NCBI RefSeq assembly: GCF_030123245.1
Contig: NZ_CP126101.1
Coordinates: 3,904,501-3,968,500 of the forward strand
DNA length: 64,000 bases
Direction of reading: 5' to 3'
Source: Lysinibacillus pakistanensis
Lineage (GTDB): Bacteria > Bacillota > Bacilli > Bacillales_A > Planococcaceae
Under the pieces are notes generated by a model that saw only the letters and a list, made by a program, of their open reading frames with translations, was not told the origin of the DNA and did not search any database. Position numbers and translations under genes: made by a program. Below, one piece after another: positions 52,184 through 61,144 of the stretch; positions within the stretch are counted from its first letter, which is position 1, and each line of letters begins with the position of its first letter.

Positions 52184-53378
52184 AAGTTAAATCACATCCC
52201 CATGCATGCCCCTTGCCCTCACCTAAACCAAGTGACACATAAATTTTTACCTCATGCATTTTTAAAATTTGAATCAACTCATCTTCTGAGAAAGGTATTG
52301 GCTCACCGTTTTTTACCATTGTTGCCCCACCGATTTGAATCGTAATTTTATCTGGATCAACAGTTGCCCCACTATAGCCTACTGCCGCAATAATACGTCC
52401 CCAGTTGGCATCACATCCGAATACGGCTGTTTTTACAAGTGGTGAACCAACTACCGTTTTAGCAATTTTACGTGCTTCTTCATGTGATATGGCTCCTTCC
52501 ACTTCTACCTCAATTAGCTTTGTTGCTCCTTCACCATCTTTCGCAATCATCTTCGCAAGATCTTGAGCAACTGTTTTCAATGTATAATAAAAGTTTTGCC
52601 AATCTGGATGTGCAGGCGTTAAAGCTTCGTTTCCTGCTAAACCATTTGCCATAACCACAACAGTGTCATTTGTTGATGTATCTCCATCCACTGTAATGGC
52701 ATTAAACGTCAAATTTGTGATATCGGATAATGCACTCTGCAATACTTCCGATTCGATATACGCATCCGTTGTAATAAAACCAAGCATCGTTGCCATATTC
52801 GGCTCAATCATACCTGAACCTTTTGCCACTCCAGCAATAATAACCTCCTTATCATCAATTGTTGTACTATAACTTGTGTTTTTCATAACCGTATCAGTTG
52901 TCAAAATCGCCTGTGCAAAATCAATAGCACTTTCTAAATCATCCTTCGGTTCTAATTGCGTAATCCCTTTTGTAACTGGCTCCATTTTCATCATTTCACC
53001 GATAACACCTGTTGAACAAACCCCCACTAGACTTGCTTCAATACCAAGCTTCTCTGCTGCAAGGGATTGCATTGTTTGTGCATCCTTTACACCTTGCTTT
53101 CCTGTACATGCATTCGCATTTCCAGAATTTACAATCATCGCTTGCATTTTTTTAGTTGTATAAACAACTTCCTTTGTTACCTTTAATGGTGCTGCTTGCA
53201 CGGCGTTGGTAGTAAATACACCCGCAACACTAGCTGGTACTTCACTTACTAATATGGCCAAATCCTTTTTCTTATGTTTTAAACCACAATGTAGACCGGC
53301 TGCTTTAAAACCTTTTGGTGAGACAATATTTTTACTTGATAATTTTTTCATAATATTCGTTGATGCTATTAGTGTCAT
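52146..53378 (-). CDS. argJ: Bifunctional ornithine acetyltransferase / N-acetylglutamate synthase
   Basis: Recycles the acetyl group from acetylornithine to glutamate; also makes acetylglutamate in the bifunctional form. 410 residues. The self-cleavage site lies in MIEPNMATMLGFITTDA near residue 198, where the Thr after Ala starts the beta chain. VNSGNANACTG near 108 is the family signature. AAGGAGGAGTTAGT precedes the ATG. It follows argC with a gap of about 100 bases that holds no clear terminator, and overlaps argB. Confidence 0.96.
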   Translation of the reverse strand: MTLIASTNIMKKLSSKNIVSPKGFKAAGLHCGLKHKKKDLAILVSEVPASVAGVFTTNAVQAAPLKVTKEVVYTTKKMQAMIVNSGNANACTGKQGVKDAQTMQSLAAEKLGIEASLVGVCSTGVIGEMMKMEPVTKGITQLEPKDDLESAIDFAQAILTTDTVMKNTSYSTTIDDKEVIIAGVAKGSGMIEPNMATMLGFITTDAYIESEVLQSALSDITNLTFNAITVDGDTSTNDTVVVMANGLAGNEALTPAHPDWQNFYYTLKTVAQDLAKMIAKDGEGATKLIEVEVEGAISHEEARKIAKTVVGSPLVKTAVFGCDANWGRIIAAVGYSGATVDPDKITIQIGGATMVKNGEPIPFSEDELIQILKMHEVKIYVSLGLGEGKGHAWGCDLTYDYVQINASYRS

Positions 53379-53479
53379 ATACTAACTCCTCCTTAAATTT
53401 AAAATAAGAGAAGCATACAGTTTCCTGCATGCTATAAAGTGAAGGCTTTCTTCAAGCTAATTTTTATGAGGTTACGATA

Positions 53480-54514
53480 TTAAATAAAGAACGGCACAAC
53501 GTCTAGCCCTGTTGTTTGCGGTAAATCAAATTGAACGTTCATATTTTGAATGGCTTGCCCTGCCGCCCCTTTGACTAAATTATCGATAACCCCAACAATC
53601 GTGGCACGGTTTGTTCGGCTGTCTACTTTCACAAAAATATCACAATAGTTAGAACCTTTTACACGATTTGTTCCTAGACTATTGACATCCGTAACAATTC
53701 GAACAAATGGATGTTTGTCATAGGTATTTTTTAAACAAGAAATCAGTTGATCCTCTGTGGCACCAGGCATAGTCGGTGCGTAAGAGGTCGATAAAATTCC
53801 TCGTGTCATTGGTACTAAATGCGTATTAAAAGTTATTGTTGTCTGAACATCTGCAAACATTGAAATAGCCTGTTCAATTTCAGGGATATGCTGATGTGAA
53901 TTTGTTTTATAGATCGAGAAATTTTCATTTGCCTCACTAAAATGTGTTGTCTGTGATGGTTTATTTCCAGCTCCAGAAATCCCGCTTTTTGCATCTATTA
54001 TTAAAAAGCTCGGGTCGATTAATCGCTCCTTTATTAGCGGTAATACGGATAGTAGAACCGCAGTAGGGTAACAACCAGGATTGGCAATAAGAGCTGCTTG
54101 TTGTACATTTTCAGCATTCCATTCAGTTAAGCCATAAACACTTTGCTGAATAATATCCAGCGGTGCTGCTTTCTTGCCATACCATGTTTCATAGCTTGTA
54201 GGATCTTTTAACCGAAAGTCACCAGATAAGTCTATTAATTTAGGACCTTTCCCTACTAATGGGGGCAAAAGCTCACTAGTCACCCCAGAAGGTGTACTTG
54301 TAAAAACCACATCATATTTCTCTAAAGCTTCATAATCAATTTTTTGTAACGGTGTATCAGCAATTTGAACGAGATGCCCAAACTTAGAAGAAAAAATTAC
54401 ACCTTCCTCAGAAGATGTAAATAACTCAATCTGCTCTACTGCTTTATGATTATGTAAAAATCGAATAAGCTCCAGTCCACCGTAGCCAGTTGCACCAACA
54501 ATTCCTACTTTCAA
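53480..54514 (-). CDS. argC: N-acetyl-gamma-glutamyl-phosphate reductase
   Basis: NADPH-dependent reduction of acetylglutamyl phosphate to the semialdehyde. 344 residues. MKVGIVGATGYGGLELIRFL at the start is the Rossmann motif, and the catalytic Cys is in ANPGCYPTAVLL near residue 147. A GTG three codons upstream lies inside the ribosome binding site (GAGGTGAG), so the TTG at 54514, giving the conserved MKVGIVGATGYGG start, is preferred. First gene of the arg operon, driven by a near-consensus promoter with an ARG box. Confidence 0.96.
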   Translation of the reverse strand: MKVGIVGATGYGGLELIRFLHNHKAVEQIELFTSSEEGVIFSSKFGHLVQIADTPLQKIDYEALEKYDVVFTSTPSGVTSELLPPLVGKGPKLIDLSGDFRLKDPTSYETWYGKKAAPLDIIQQSVYGLTEWNAENVQQAALIANPGCYPTAVLLSVLPLIKERLIDPSFLIIDAKSGISGAGNKPSQTTHFSEANENFSIYKTNSHQHIPEIEQAISMFADVQTTITFNTHLVPMTRGILSTSYAPTMPGATEDQLISCLKNTYDKHPFVRIVTDVNSLGTNRVKGSNYCDIFVKVDSRTNRATIVGVIDNLVKGAAGQAIQNMNVQFDLPQTTGLDVVPFFI

Positions 54515-54543
54515 TACACTCACCTCTGAAATAAGTTAAAATT

Positions 54544-54589
54544 AGTATACGACTGCATAATTATTAAGTCAATTGAATTTTTATTTATT
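54544..54589 (-). promoter_or_regulatory. argC: argC promoter and ARG box
   Basis: On the minus strand TTGACT, 17 bases, TATACT. Overlapping the -35 side is AATAAATAAAAATTCAAT (54572-54589), close to the ARG box pattern (CATGAATAAAAATKCAAK) bound by AhrC/ArgR in B. subtilis. Arginine-dependent repression is expected. Confidence 0.8.
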
Positions 54590-54774
54590 TGTAAAATTAA
54601 TAATCTCGATGAATACAAAATACTTACAATCTTGCAGTAATAACCGATATTAGGCATGGTAATGTTTTTTAAATAAATAGATGTAACACCTACTAAACTA
54701 ATAACGTATAAATAATTAAAATTTTTCAAGAAATCTGTTAACTACATATTTCCAAAATGGGAGGGTATTTTATT

Positions 54775-55140
54775 TTGAAGCTGTTAATAAGTAACCTCAT
54801 GTTTTTATTAGTACTAGCAGGGTGTTCATCCGCTATACCAGACAATCCAACTGCAAAATCTATTTTGAAAGAAAACCCACAGGTAGATATCCTTCAATAT
54901 AATCAACTTATCTATACCAAAGTTACCGAACCGGAATTAATAAAAGATAATTTCATAAAAAGTGATAAATTAGGAGAAATCAAAAAGACGACGACCTCCT
55001 CTTTATTTTTTAAAGATTTTTATGCAACTAAATTACCTATAGGAACTGAAATTTTTGCAACAGACGATCAAAACACTTATACCTTGATTATTGAACTAGA
55101 TGGTGATCAAAGAATATATAAAGCGCTTATAGAAGGATAA
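54775..55140 (+). CDS. Small lipoprotein (121 aa)
   Basis: An exported lipoprotein of unknown function: MKLLISNLMFLLVLAGC carries the lipobox LAGC with Cys 17. The mature part is about 105 residues, with no recognised domain; it ends DGDQRIYKALIEG. The start is the TTG at 54775, since GGGAGGG lies 9 bases upstream; the ORF's first ATG would overlap that site. It is divergent from argC and followed by a terminator shared with acsA. Confidence 0.75.
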   Translation: MKLLISNLMFLLVLAGCSSAIPDNPTAKSILKENPQVDILQYNQLIYTKVTEPELIKDNFIKSDKLGEIKKTTTSSLFFKDFYATKLPIGTEIFATDDQNTYTLIIELDGDQRIYKALIEG

Positions 55141-55159
55141 TTTTAAAGTTTAGCGTAAA

Positions 55160-55200
55160 AAAAACAGGAATTTTTCGTTGACTGAAAAAATTCCTGTTTG
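55160..55200. terminator. Bidirectional terminator between the lipoprotein and acsA
   Basis: AACAGGAATTTTT / AAAAATTCCTGTT with an interior loop of about 10 bases, between convergent genes. Confidence 0.88.
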
Positions 55201-55211
55201 ATAACAATCTA

Positions 55212-56939
55212 TTAGTCTTCCATCGTCGACAAATCTCCAGTTGGTAGATTTAACTCCCATGCTTTTAACACACGACGCATAATCTTACCACTGCGTGTTT
55301 TTGGTAGCTTATCCTTAAATTCAATTTCACGCGGAGCTGCGTGAGCTGATAAGCCCTTCTTGACAAAATTACGAATATCTTCAATCAAAGTATCTGATGG
55401 CTCAACGCCTTCACGTAATGAAACAAAGGCTTTAATTATTTCACCTCGTACAGGGTCTGGCTTACCGATAACACCTGCTTCAATTACATCTGGATGCTCC
55501 AATAGCTTGCTTTCAACCTCGAAAGGCCCAACACGCTCACCAGCCGTCATGATCACATCATCTACACGCCCCTGGAACCAGAAGTAACCTTCATCATCCA
55601 TATAAGCAGAGTCTCCTGACACATACCATTCACCTTTTAAGAAATATGACTCATAACGCTCTGGATTGCCCCAAATTTGACGCATCATGGCTGGCCAGCC
55701 TCGACGAACTGCTAGATTCCCCATTGTAAATGGTGGCACTTCATTCCCAGCATCATCCACTATCGTTGCATGAATACCTGGCAATGGTTTCCCCATGGAA
55801 CCTGGCTTAATATCCATAGAAGGATAGTTACAAATCATATGTGCACCAGTTTCCGTCATCCACCACGTATCATGAATACGATGACCTAGCTCTTCACTAC
55901 CCCAACGAATTACCTCTGGATTTAACGGCTCACCAACAGATAACACATGACGTAAAGAAGATAAATCATAATTCTCAAGCATGCCACTACCTGCACCCAT
56001 CAACATTCTGAAAGCTGTTGGCGCACTATACCAAACTGTTACACTATAATCCTCAATAGCTTGATACCAGGCCTGTGGTGAAAACCTTCCACCAACAATA
56101 AGCATTGTCACACCGTTTAACCATGGACCAAAAATACCATATGCCGTTCCCGTTACCCATCCTGGATCAGCCGTACACCAATAAATATCATCCTCACGCA
56201 AATCTAATACCCATTGTGATGATTGATATTGTTGTAGCATTGCATTATGGACATGTAATACGCCCTTTGGTGCACCAGTTGATCCAGAAGTATAATGCAG
56301 AATCATGCCATCTTCTCTATCCATCCATTCAATATCAAATTGAGATGAAGCCTCTTTTAGACGTTTATTAAAATCTAAAATTTGTGAAGTTTCCTCTATA
56401 TTAGAGCCTACTAAAAAGACGTGCTGTAAATTAGGAAGCTTTTCTAAAGGTACTCGCTCAAGCAACTCAGGTGTCGTCACTAATGCTTTCGCTTCACTGT
56501 CTGCTAGTCGGTCGTAAACAGCTCCCTCCATAAATGCCTCAAACAAAGGTCCAACAATAACGCCCATTTTTAATGCACCTAATAATGAAAAATAGAGCTC
56601 AGGAGAACGTGGCATGAAAATAAATAAACGATCCCCTTTTTCTAAATTCGTCACCGATTTTAAGACATTTGCGGCCTTATTAGTTTGTTTTTTCATTTCA
56701 TTAAAAGAATAAGCCTCTTTTCGTTTACCATCAGTGAAATAAAGAGCTACCTTATTCTTACGATGTGTTTCCGTATGTCGATCAATCGCCTCATACGCCA
56801 TATTCACACGACCTGTTTCGTACCAACTAAATCCCTTCTCTGTCTCTGCCCAATCATGTGTAGCTGCCGCTTCCTCGTAATTAGGTAAATTGTGTTGCCC
56901 AGGTATTGCTTTTAACTTCTCCATCATTTTCATCCCCAT
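55212..56939 (-). CDS. acsA: Acetyl-CoA synthetase
   Basis: Activates acetate to acetyl-CoA via acetyl-AMP. 575 residues. LHYTSGSTGAPKGVLHVH near residue 205 is the P-loop motif, DTWWMTETGAHMI near 366 is motif A5, QGRVDDVIMTAGERVGPFE near 456, and the A10 lysine lies in KTRSGKIMRRVLKA near 550. That lysine is the target of AcuA acetylation, and acuA is divergent next door. AAAGGGGTAGTTTC precedes the ATG. A weak catabolite-responsive element (cre) lies upstream. Confidence 0.96.
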   Translation of the reverse strand: MGMKMMEKLKAIPGQHNLPNYEEAAATHDWAETEKGFSWYETGRVNMAYEAIDRHTETHRKNKVALYFTDGKRKEAYSFNEMKKQTNKAANVLKSVTNLEKGDRLFIFMPRSPELYFSLLGALKMGVIVGPLFEAFMEGAVYDRLADSEAKALVTTPELLERVPLEKLPNLQHVFLVGSNIEETSQILDFNKRLKEASSQFDIEWMDREDGMILHYTSGSTGAPKGVLHVHNAMLQQYQSSQWVLDLREDDIYWCTADPGWVTGTAYGIFGPWLNGVTMLIVGGRFSPQAWYQAIEDYSVTVWYSAPTAFRMLMGAGSGMLENYDLSSLRHVLSVGEPLNPEVIRWGSEELGHRIHDTWWMTETGAHMICNYPSMDIKPGSMGKPLPGIHATIVDDAGNEVPPFTMGNLAVRRGWPAMMRQIWGNPERYESYFLKGEWYVSGDSAYMDDEGYFWFQGRVDDVIMTAGERVGPFEVESKLLEHPDVIEAGVIGKPDPVRGEIIKAFVSLREGVEPSDTLIEDIRNFVKKGLSAHAAPREIEFKDKLPKTRSGKIMRRVLKAWELNLPTGDLSTMED

Positions 56940-56956
56940 GAAACTACCCCTTTCTT

Positions 56957-56970
56957 TGCTATCGCTTTAG
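56957..56970 (-). promoter_or_regulatory. Candidate cre (CcpA) site upstream of acsA
   Basis: On the minus strand CTAAAGCGATAGCA, matching the cre pattern TGWAANCGNTNWCA at most defined positions (three mismatches). CcpA represses acsA and acuABC in B. subtilis, and ccpA lies about 3 kb away. Confidence 0.4.
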
Positions 56971-57251
56971 TACATTAGTAAGCAAACTTTAAATTATCCT
57001 ATGAATAACTTTTCCCCCTTTAAAATTTGCCACCTTCTCCAAAGACAATTACGTTATGTAGCAAGTGTTATACAACAGTTTGAGTAGTAAGAAACAAATG
57101 AATTCTTATTCACACTACATTTATCTGTTAAATAACAGATGCAATATAAATCTATTTTACACGAATTCACTAGGAATGTCCTAATATTTTTATTTTTCCA
57201 AAAATACAGGTATATTTTGCAAAAATAAGCGTTTTTCCGCAAGAAATCAGC
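56971..57251. other. Divergent control region between acsA and acuA
   Basis: About 280 AT-rich bases with no gene. It holds the acuA -10 region at its right end (TATAAT 57252-57257) and AAAATAAGCGTTTTTCC, a weaker cre-like sequence, near 57220-57236. Confidence 0.4.
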
Positions 57252-57285
57252 TATAATGGAATTATTAAACTCAGGTGGTGTAATT

Positions 57286-57918
57286 ATGGAACATAAAAAA
57301 ACTTTTTTTTCTGTCACAAAGGAAACAAAGCATGGTACTGTGTATGTGGAAGGACCTGTTCCTCCAGAAAAATTAGCTACATATTCATTCCATGAAGGCT
57401 TGGTTGCCTTTAGACCTCCTAAGCAGCAGCAGCAAGCTATTATTGAAATTGCAGGACTTCCTGAAGGGCGAATTATCATTATTCGCCAAGAAGACATTAT
57501 CGTAGGCTACGTCACCTATCTCTATCCAGACCCTCTTGAACGCTGGGCCGAGGACCGTATTGATAACATGATTGAGCTAGGCGCTATTGAAGTTATACCT
57601 GAATATCGTGGTACAGGTGCTGGTAAAGCATTGCTAGCTGTTTCTTTTATGGGAGATGAAATGGAAGACTATCTTGTCATCACTACTGAATATTATTGGC
57701 ATTGGGACTTAAAAGGAACTGGCTTAAATGTCTGGGATTATCGTAAAATGATGGAGAAAATGATGAGCTCCGCTGGCTTCGAATATTTTGCAACAGATGA
57801 TCCCGAAATTACTTCTCACCCAGCTAACTGCCTGATGGCACGCGAGGGAAAGCGTGTGCCTCCTGAAACAATGGAAAGATTTGATAAGCTTCGTTTTAGA
57901 AATCGCTTCATGTATTAA
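57286..57918 (+). CDS. acuA: Acetoin utilization / AcsA acetyltransferase AcuA
   Basis: GNAT enzyme that acetylates and inactivates acetyl-CoA synthetase. 210 residues, the B. subtilis length. The acetyl-CoA motif is AIEVIPEYRGTGAGKALLAV near residue 105. The ATG at 57286 follows AGGTGGTGTAATT and gives the expected N-terminus; a longer frame starts inside the -10. First gene of acuABC, divergent from its substrate gene acsA. Confidence 0.95.
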   Translation: MEHKKTFFSVTKETKHGTVYVEGPVPPEKLATYSFHEGLVAFRPPKQQQQAIIEIAGLPEGRIIIIRQEDIIVGYVTYLYPDPLERWAEDRIDNMIELGAIEVIPEYRGTGAGKALLAVSFMGDEMEDYLVITTEYYWHWDLKGTGLNVWDYRKMMEKMMSSAGFEYFATDDPEITSHPANCLMAREGKRVPPETMERFDKLRFRNRFMY

Positions 57919-57942
57919 AACCAACACAAAGGGGATACGTAT

Positions 57943-58593
57943 ATGATCGTAGAAGAAATCATGAATGATGAGCCCTACACGCTGGCTCCAACAAATACAG
58001 TGCTTGAAGCGCTAAAGTTAATGCGTGAGAAAAAAGTGCGTCATTTACCAGTTGTAGATGCGGAACAGCATGTTCTTGGTGTCATCACAGAACGAGATAT
58101 TAAAGAAGCGCTTCCTTCTTCATTGCAGGATGAACCCAATTCTCCCGTATTTAATGCAAAAGTGGAAGAAATAATGATTAAAAATCCACTAGTTGGTCAT
58201 CCGCTTGATTTTGTTGAGGAGGTAGCTCTTACATTTTATGAATCTAAAGTAGGCTGCTTGCCAATTGTCTCTGGTGGCAAACTTGTTGGAATCGTCACAA
58301 CTACCGATTTACTTTATACTTATATTGAATTAACTGGTGCCACTGAGCCTGGCTCAAAAATTGAAATTCGTGTAACTGACACACCAGGGATTTTATTTGA
58401 AATCACAAAGATATTCCACGAACATCATGCAAATGTCCAAAGCGTCTTAGTTTATCCTGACTCTGAAAATACACAAAATAAAATTTTAAGTGTCCGAGTG
58501 AAAACTCTGAATCCATTAGCGATGATTGAAGATCTTCGTAAAGAGGGCTTCGATGTACTATGGCCTAATTTACCAGGTGTTTCATTACAATGA
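57943..58593 (+). CDS. acuB: Acetoin utilization protein AcuB (CBS-ACT)
   Basis: A 216-residue regulatory protein: two CBS motifs (about 7-60 and 80-135, with VLGVITERDIKEAL and LVGIVTTTDLLYTYIE), then an ACT-like domain (about 140-215, IEIRVTDTPGILFEITKIFH). The role is unclear in the family; ligand-dependent control of AcuA/AcuC activity is plausible. AAAGGGGATACGTAT precedes the ATG. Its stop overlaps acuC by four bases (ATGA). Confidence 0.93.
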   Translation: MIVEEIMNDEPYTLAPTNTVLEALKLMREKKVRHLPVVDAEQHVLGVITERDIKEALPSSLQDEPNSPVFNAKVEEIMIKNPLVGHPLDFVEEVALTFYESKVGCLPIVSGGKLVGIVTTTDLLYTYIELTGATEPGSKIEIRVTDTPGILFEITKIFHEHHANVQSVLVYPDSENTQNKILSVRVKTLNPLAMIEDLRKEGFDVLWPNLPGVSLQ

Positions 58594-59750
58594 AAAAGGC
58601 AGTATTTGTATACTCACCAGAGCAGCTCGGATATAAATTTTCAGATACTCACCCCTTTAATCATAAACGCTTGACGCTTACAATGGATTTGCTAAAAAAT
58701 ATTGACGCTCTTGACGACGTGGACATTGTTCCGGCTCGTATAGCAACAGAGGAAGAATTATTACTCGCACATGATCCTAAATATGTTGATATTGTCAAAA
58801 AAGCGGGTCATGGTGAGCTTTCCGAGGCACAGGGAGAAAGCTATGGCATAGGCACTGAGGATACACCCATTTTTGAGAATATGCATGAAGCAAGTGCCCA
58901 GCTTGTCGGAGGAACGCTAACAGCTGTCGATTATGTTATGGAAGGCAAGGCCGAGCACGCCCTCAATTTAGGTGGTGGGCTACATCATGGCTTCCGTGGC
59001 CGTGCATCCGGTTTTTGTATATATAACGACAGTACAGTGGCCATCCGCTATTTGCAGGAAAAATATAATGCTCGTGTACTGTATGTAGATACCGATGCGC
59101 ATCATGGGGATGGTGTACAATGGAGTTTTTATGAAGATCCAGATGTTTGTACATTGTCTATCCATGAAACAGGACGTTACCTTTTCCCCGGAACTGGTAA
59201 TATAACAGAACGAGGAAATGGACAGGGCTATGGCACTTCTTTCAATTTTCCAATTGATGCTTTTACAGAGGATGAGAGTTTTTTAGAAATCTATGAAAAA
59301 TCCATGAGGGAAATTTTTGAATTTTTCAAGCCCGATGTTGTGCTGACGCAAAATGGTGCTGATGCACACTATTTTGATCCATTAACACATTTATATGGTA
59401 CTATAAATCTCTACAGAGAAATTCCAAAGCTCGCCCATCAATTGGCACATGAATATTGTGGTGGCAAATGGATTGCAGTTGGTGGTGGTGGCTACGATAT
59501 TTGGCGTGTCGTGCCGCGCGCATGGTCTATGCTATGGCTAGAAATGACCGATCAGCAATTGCCAACAGGTCCTCTTCCACAAGCGTGGTTAGATCGCTGG
59601 CAACCTGAAGCGCCTGTACCATTTATTCCAACTTGGGAGGATCCGAATCCCTTGTATGAGCCAATTCCCCGAAAGGCAGAGATTGAAGAAAAAAATGCGC
59701 AAATGTTAGCGAAAGCACTACATATTATTCGTAACGAAAAACGCGTTTAA
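58590..59750 (+). CDS. acuC: Acetoin utilization deacetylase AcuC
   Basis: Zinc-dependent (class I HDAC-like) deacetylase that reactivates AcsA. 386 residues. The active-site His pair is in NLGGGLHHGFRGRASGFCIY near residue 130, zinc ligands in YVDTDAHHGDGVQWSFY near 168, and NGADAHYFDPLTHL near 253. It completes acuABC; the four-base overlap with acuB points to coupled translation. A terminator follows. Confidence 0.95.
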   Translation: MKKAVFVYSPEQLGYKFSDTHPFNHKRLTLTMDLLKNIDALDDVDIVPARIATEEELLLAHDPKYVDIVKKAGHGELSEAQGESYGIGTEDTPIFENMHEASAQLVGGTLTAVDYVMEGKAEHALNLGGGLHHGFRGRASGFCIYNDSTVAIRYLQEKYNARVLYVDTDAHHGDGVQWSFYEDPDVCTLSIHETGRYLFPGTGNITERGNGQGYGTSFNFPIDAFTEDESFLEIYEKSMREIFEFFKPDVVLTQNGADAHYFDPLTHLYGTINLYREIPKLAHQLAHEYCGGKWIAVGGGGYDIWRVVPRAWSMLWLEMTDQQLPTGPLPQAWLDRWQPEAPVPFIPTWEDPNPLYEPIPRKAEIEEKNAQMLAKALHIIRNEKRV

Positions 59751-59760
59751 CGTATTATAT

Positions 59761-59788
59761 GCCTCACGAGCTCTCGTGGGGCTTTTTT
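59761..59788 (+). terminator. Terminator after acuC
   Basis: GCCTCACGAG / TCGTGGGGC (one G-U) with a short loop, then TTTTTT. Confidence 0.85.
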
Positions 59789-59813
59789 CATTGGTTGTGA
59801 TGTCACTTAGCAC

Positions 59814-59909
59814 TCTATCCATCACTTTTAGGCCGTTATCCTTCATTACGGCAGTTCTATCCATCATTTTGAGGTTACTATCCGACATACCAGTAGTTCT
59901 ATCCATCAT
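59814..59909. repeat. 21-bp tandem repeat between acuC and ccpA
   Basis: The core (C/T)TATCC recurs at exact 21-base intervals: about 59815, 59836, 59857, 59878 and 59899. Units 1, 3 and 5 are most alike (CTATCCATCA(C/T)TT...), and 2 and 4 differ, giving a 42-base higher-order period. Read on the minus strand it is an open frame of 7-residue repeats beginning MMDRTTG, but no ribosome binding site precedes it. Confidence 0.75.
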
Positions 59910-59911
59910 TC

Positions 59912-59950
59912 AAAAAAACACGCAAATCCTCAAGGGAATTTACGTGTTTC
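59912..59950 (-). terminator. Terminator after ccpA
   Basis: On the minus strand AAACACGTAAAT pairs with ATTTGCGTGTTT (one G-U) around TCCCTTGAGG, followed by TTTT. Confidence 0.82.
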
Positions 59951-59957
59951 TTAATGA

Positions 59958-60962
59958 CTATTTACTTTTGACAGATTGTCGATGCTCAATACGATGCGGT
60001 AAGATAACCGCTTCATCTTCAACTGGCTCTTTATTCATTAGTTTTGTTAGTAAGCGCATAGCAACAGCTCCAATATCATAAAGCGGCAGCGCAACACTTG
60101 TTAGCTGTGGCCGTACCATTCGTGCTAATTTTGAATTTTCAAAACTAATTACTTCGATATCCTCAGGTACATCCTTTCCTGCATCCTGTGCACCATGAAT
60201 TAGTCCAATTGCTAATTCATCACTGCCAGCAAAATATGCGGTTGGGGGATTTTCCAGTGAGGATAATGTTTCCCAAGCCTCAAGACCCATATCATAGCTT
60301 GATTCCTCTGCAGCAATTAGTGATTCATCTATAGGTAAGCCTGCATCTTGCAAAGCTTTTTTATAAGCCTCGAGCTTAAATTTTCCATTAATCGTATAAG
60401 TAAGTGGACCTGTTACGAAAGCAATTCGCTTATGTCCATTTTGAATAAGTAATGTGATAGCCTCATAAGCCGCTTGGTAATAGTCAATATTAACAGTTGC
60501 AATTGTTTGTGATTCATCTACTGAACCCGCAAGCACAATTGGTACTGGTGAATGATCCATTGTTTGTTGCATTTTTTCAGTCACTTCATCACTCATCATG
60601 ACAATCCCATCTACCTGTTTGCCCAACATTGTATCCAGTAACTGTAGCTCTTTATCTTCATGTTGATCTGAGTTAGCTAAAATAATATTGTAACGGTACA
60701 TGGTTGCAATATCCTCTACACCACGTGCCAGCTCCGCATAAACATTGTTTGCAATATCTGGGATAATCACGCCAACTGTTGTTGTTTTCTTACTGGCTAA
60801 TCCTCGCGCTACTGCGTTTGGACGATATTCTAATCGTTCAATTACTTCTAATACTTTTTTTCGTGTTGCTGGCTTTACGTTTTGATTGCCGTTGACTACA
60901 CGAGAGACCGTTGCCATTGAAACATTTGCTTCTCTTGCAACATCATAAATTGTAACAGTCAT
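59958..60962 (-). CDS. ccpA: Catabolite control protein A
   Basis: LacI-family global regulator of carbon catabolite repression, which binds cre sites with HPr-Ser46-P. 334 residues. [23 protein letters not shown] near the N-terminus and hinge helix [13 protein letters not shown] near 47. [19 protein letters not shown] begins the periplasmic-binding-like effector domain. AGGGAGGCACGTACG precedes the ATG. It lies next to aroA as in B. subtilis. Confidence 0.96.
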   Translation of the reverse strand: MTVTIYDVAREANVSMATVSRVVNGNQNVKPATRKKVLEVIERLEYRPNAVARGLASKKTTTVGVIIPDIANNVYAELARGVEDIATMYRYNIILANSDQHEDKELQLLDTMLGKQVDGIVMMSDEVTEKMQQTMDHSPVPIVLAGSVDESQTIATVNIDYYQAAYEAITLLIQNGHKRIAFVTGPLTYTINGKFKLEAYKKALQDAGLPIDESLIAAEESSYDMGLEAWETLSSLENPPTAYFAGSDELAIGLIHGAQDAGKDVPEDIEVISFENSKLARMVRPQLTSVALPLYDIGAVAMRLLTKLMNKEPVEDEAVILPHRIEHRQSVKSK

Positions 60963-61100
60963 CGTACGTGCCTCCCTTTTTCCTTTTATAGCCTTATCAT
61001 ACGATAATTTTCATATTCTTTTCAAGAAGAAGTACGTACACGATAAGAAAAACCAAGTTCAAATAGTACTATTCTAGACATTATTTCGTCACGATATAGT

Positions 61101-61130
61101 AAAAACCGCCTGCTGATTTAGCAAGCGGTA
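61101..61130 (-). terminator. Terminator after aroA
   Basis: On the minus strand ACCGCTTGC pairs with GCAGGCGGT (G-U allowed) with a short AT loop, followed by TTTTT. Confidence 0.82.
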
Positions 61131-61144
61131 TATTTTAAAACAAT

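Noticed and set aside
57213..57240. cre-like sequence upstream of acuA (AATAAGCGTTTTTC)
   Set aside because: Only the central AAnCGnT part matches; both outer ends fail, so it is not listed as a separate regulatory site.
59718..59909. 63-codon minus-strand ORF with MMDRTxx heptads
   Set aside because: Its pattern is explained by the 21-bp tandem repeat. No ribosome binding site precedes it, and it overlaps the acuC 3' end and terminator.
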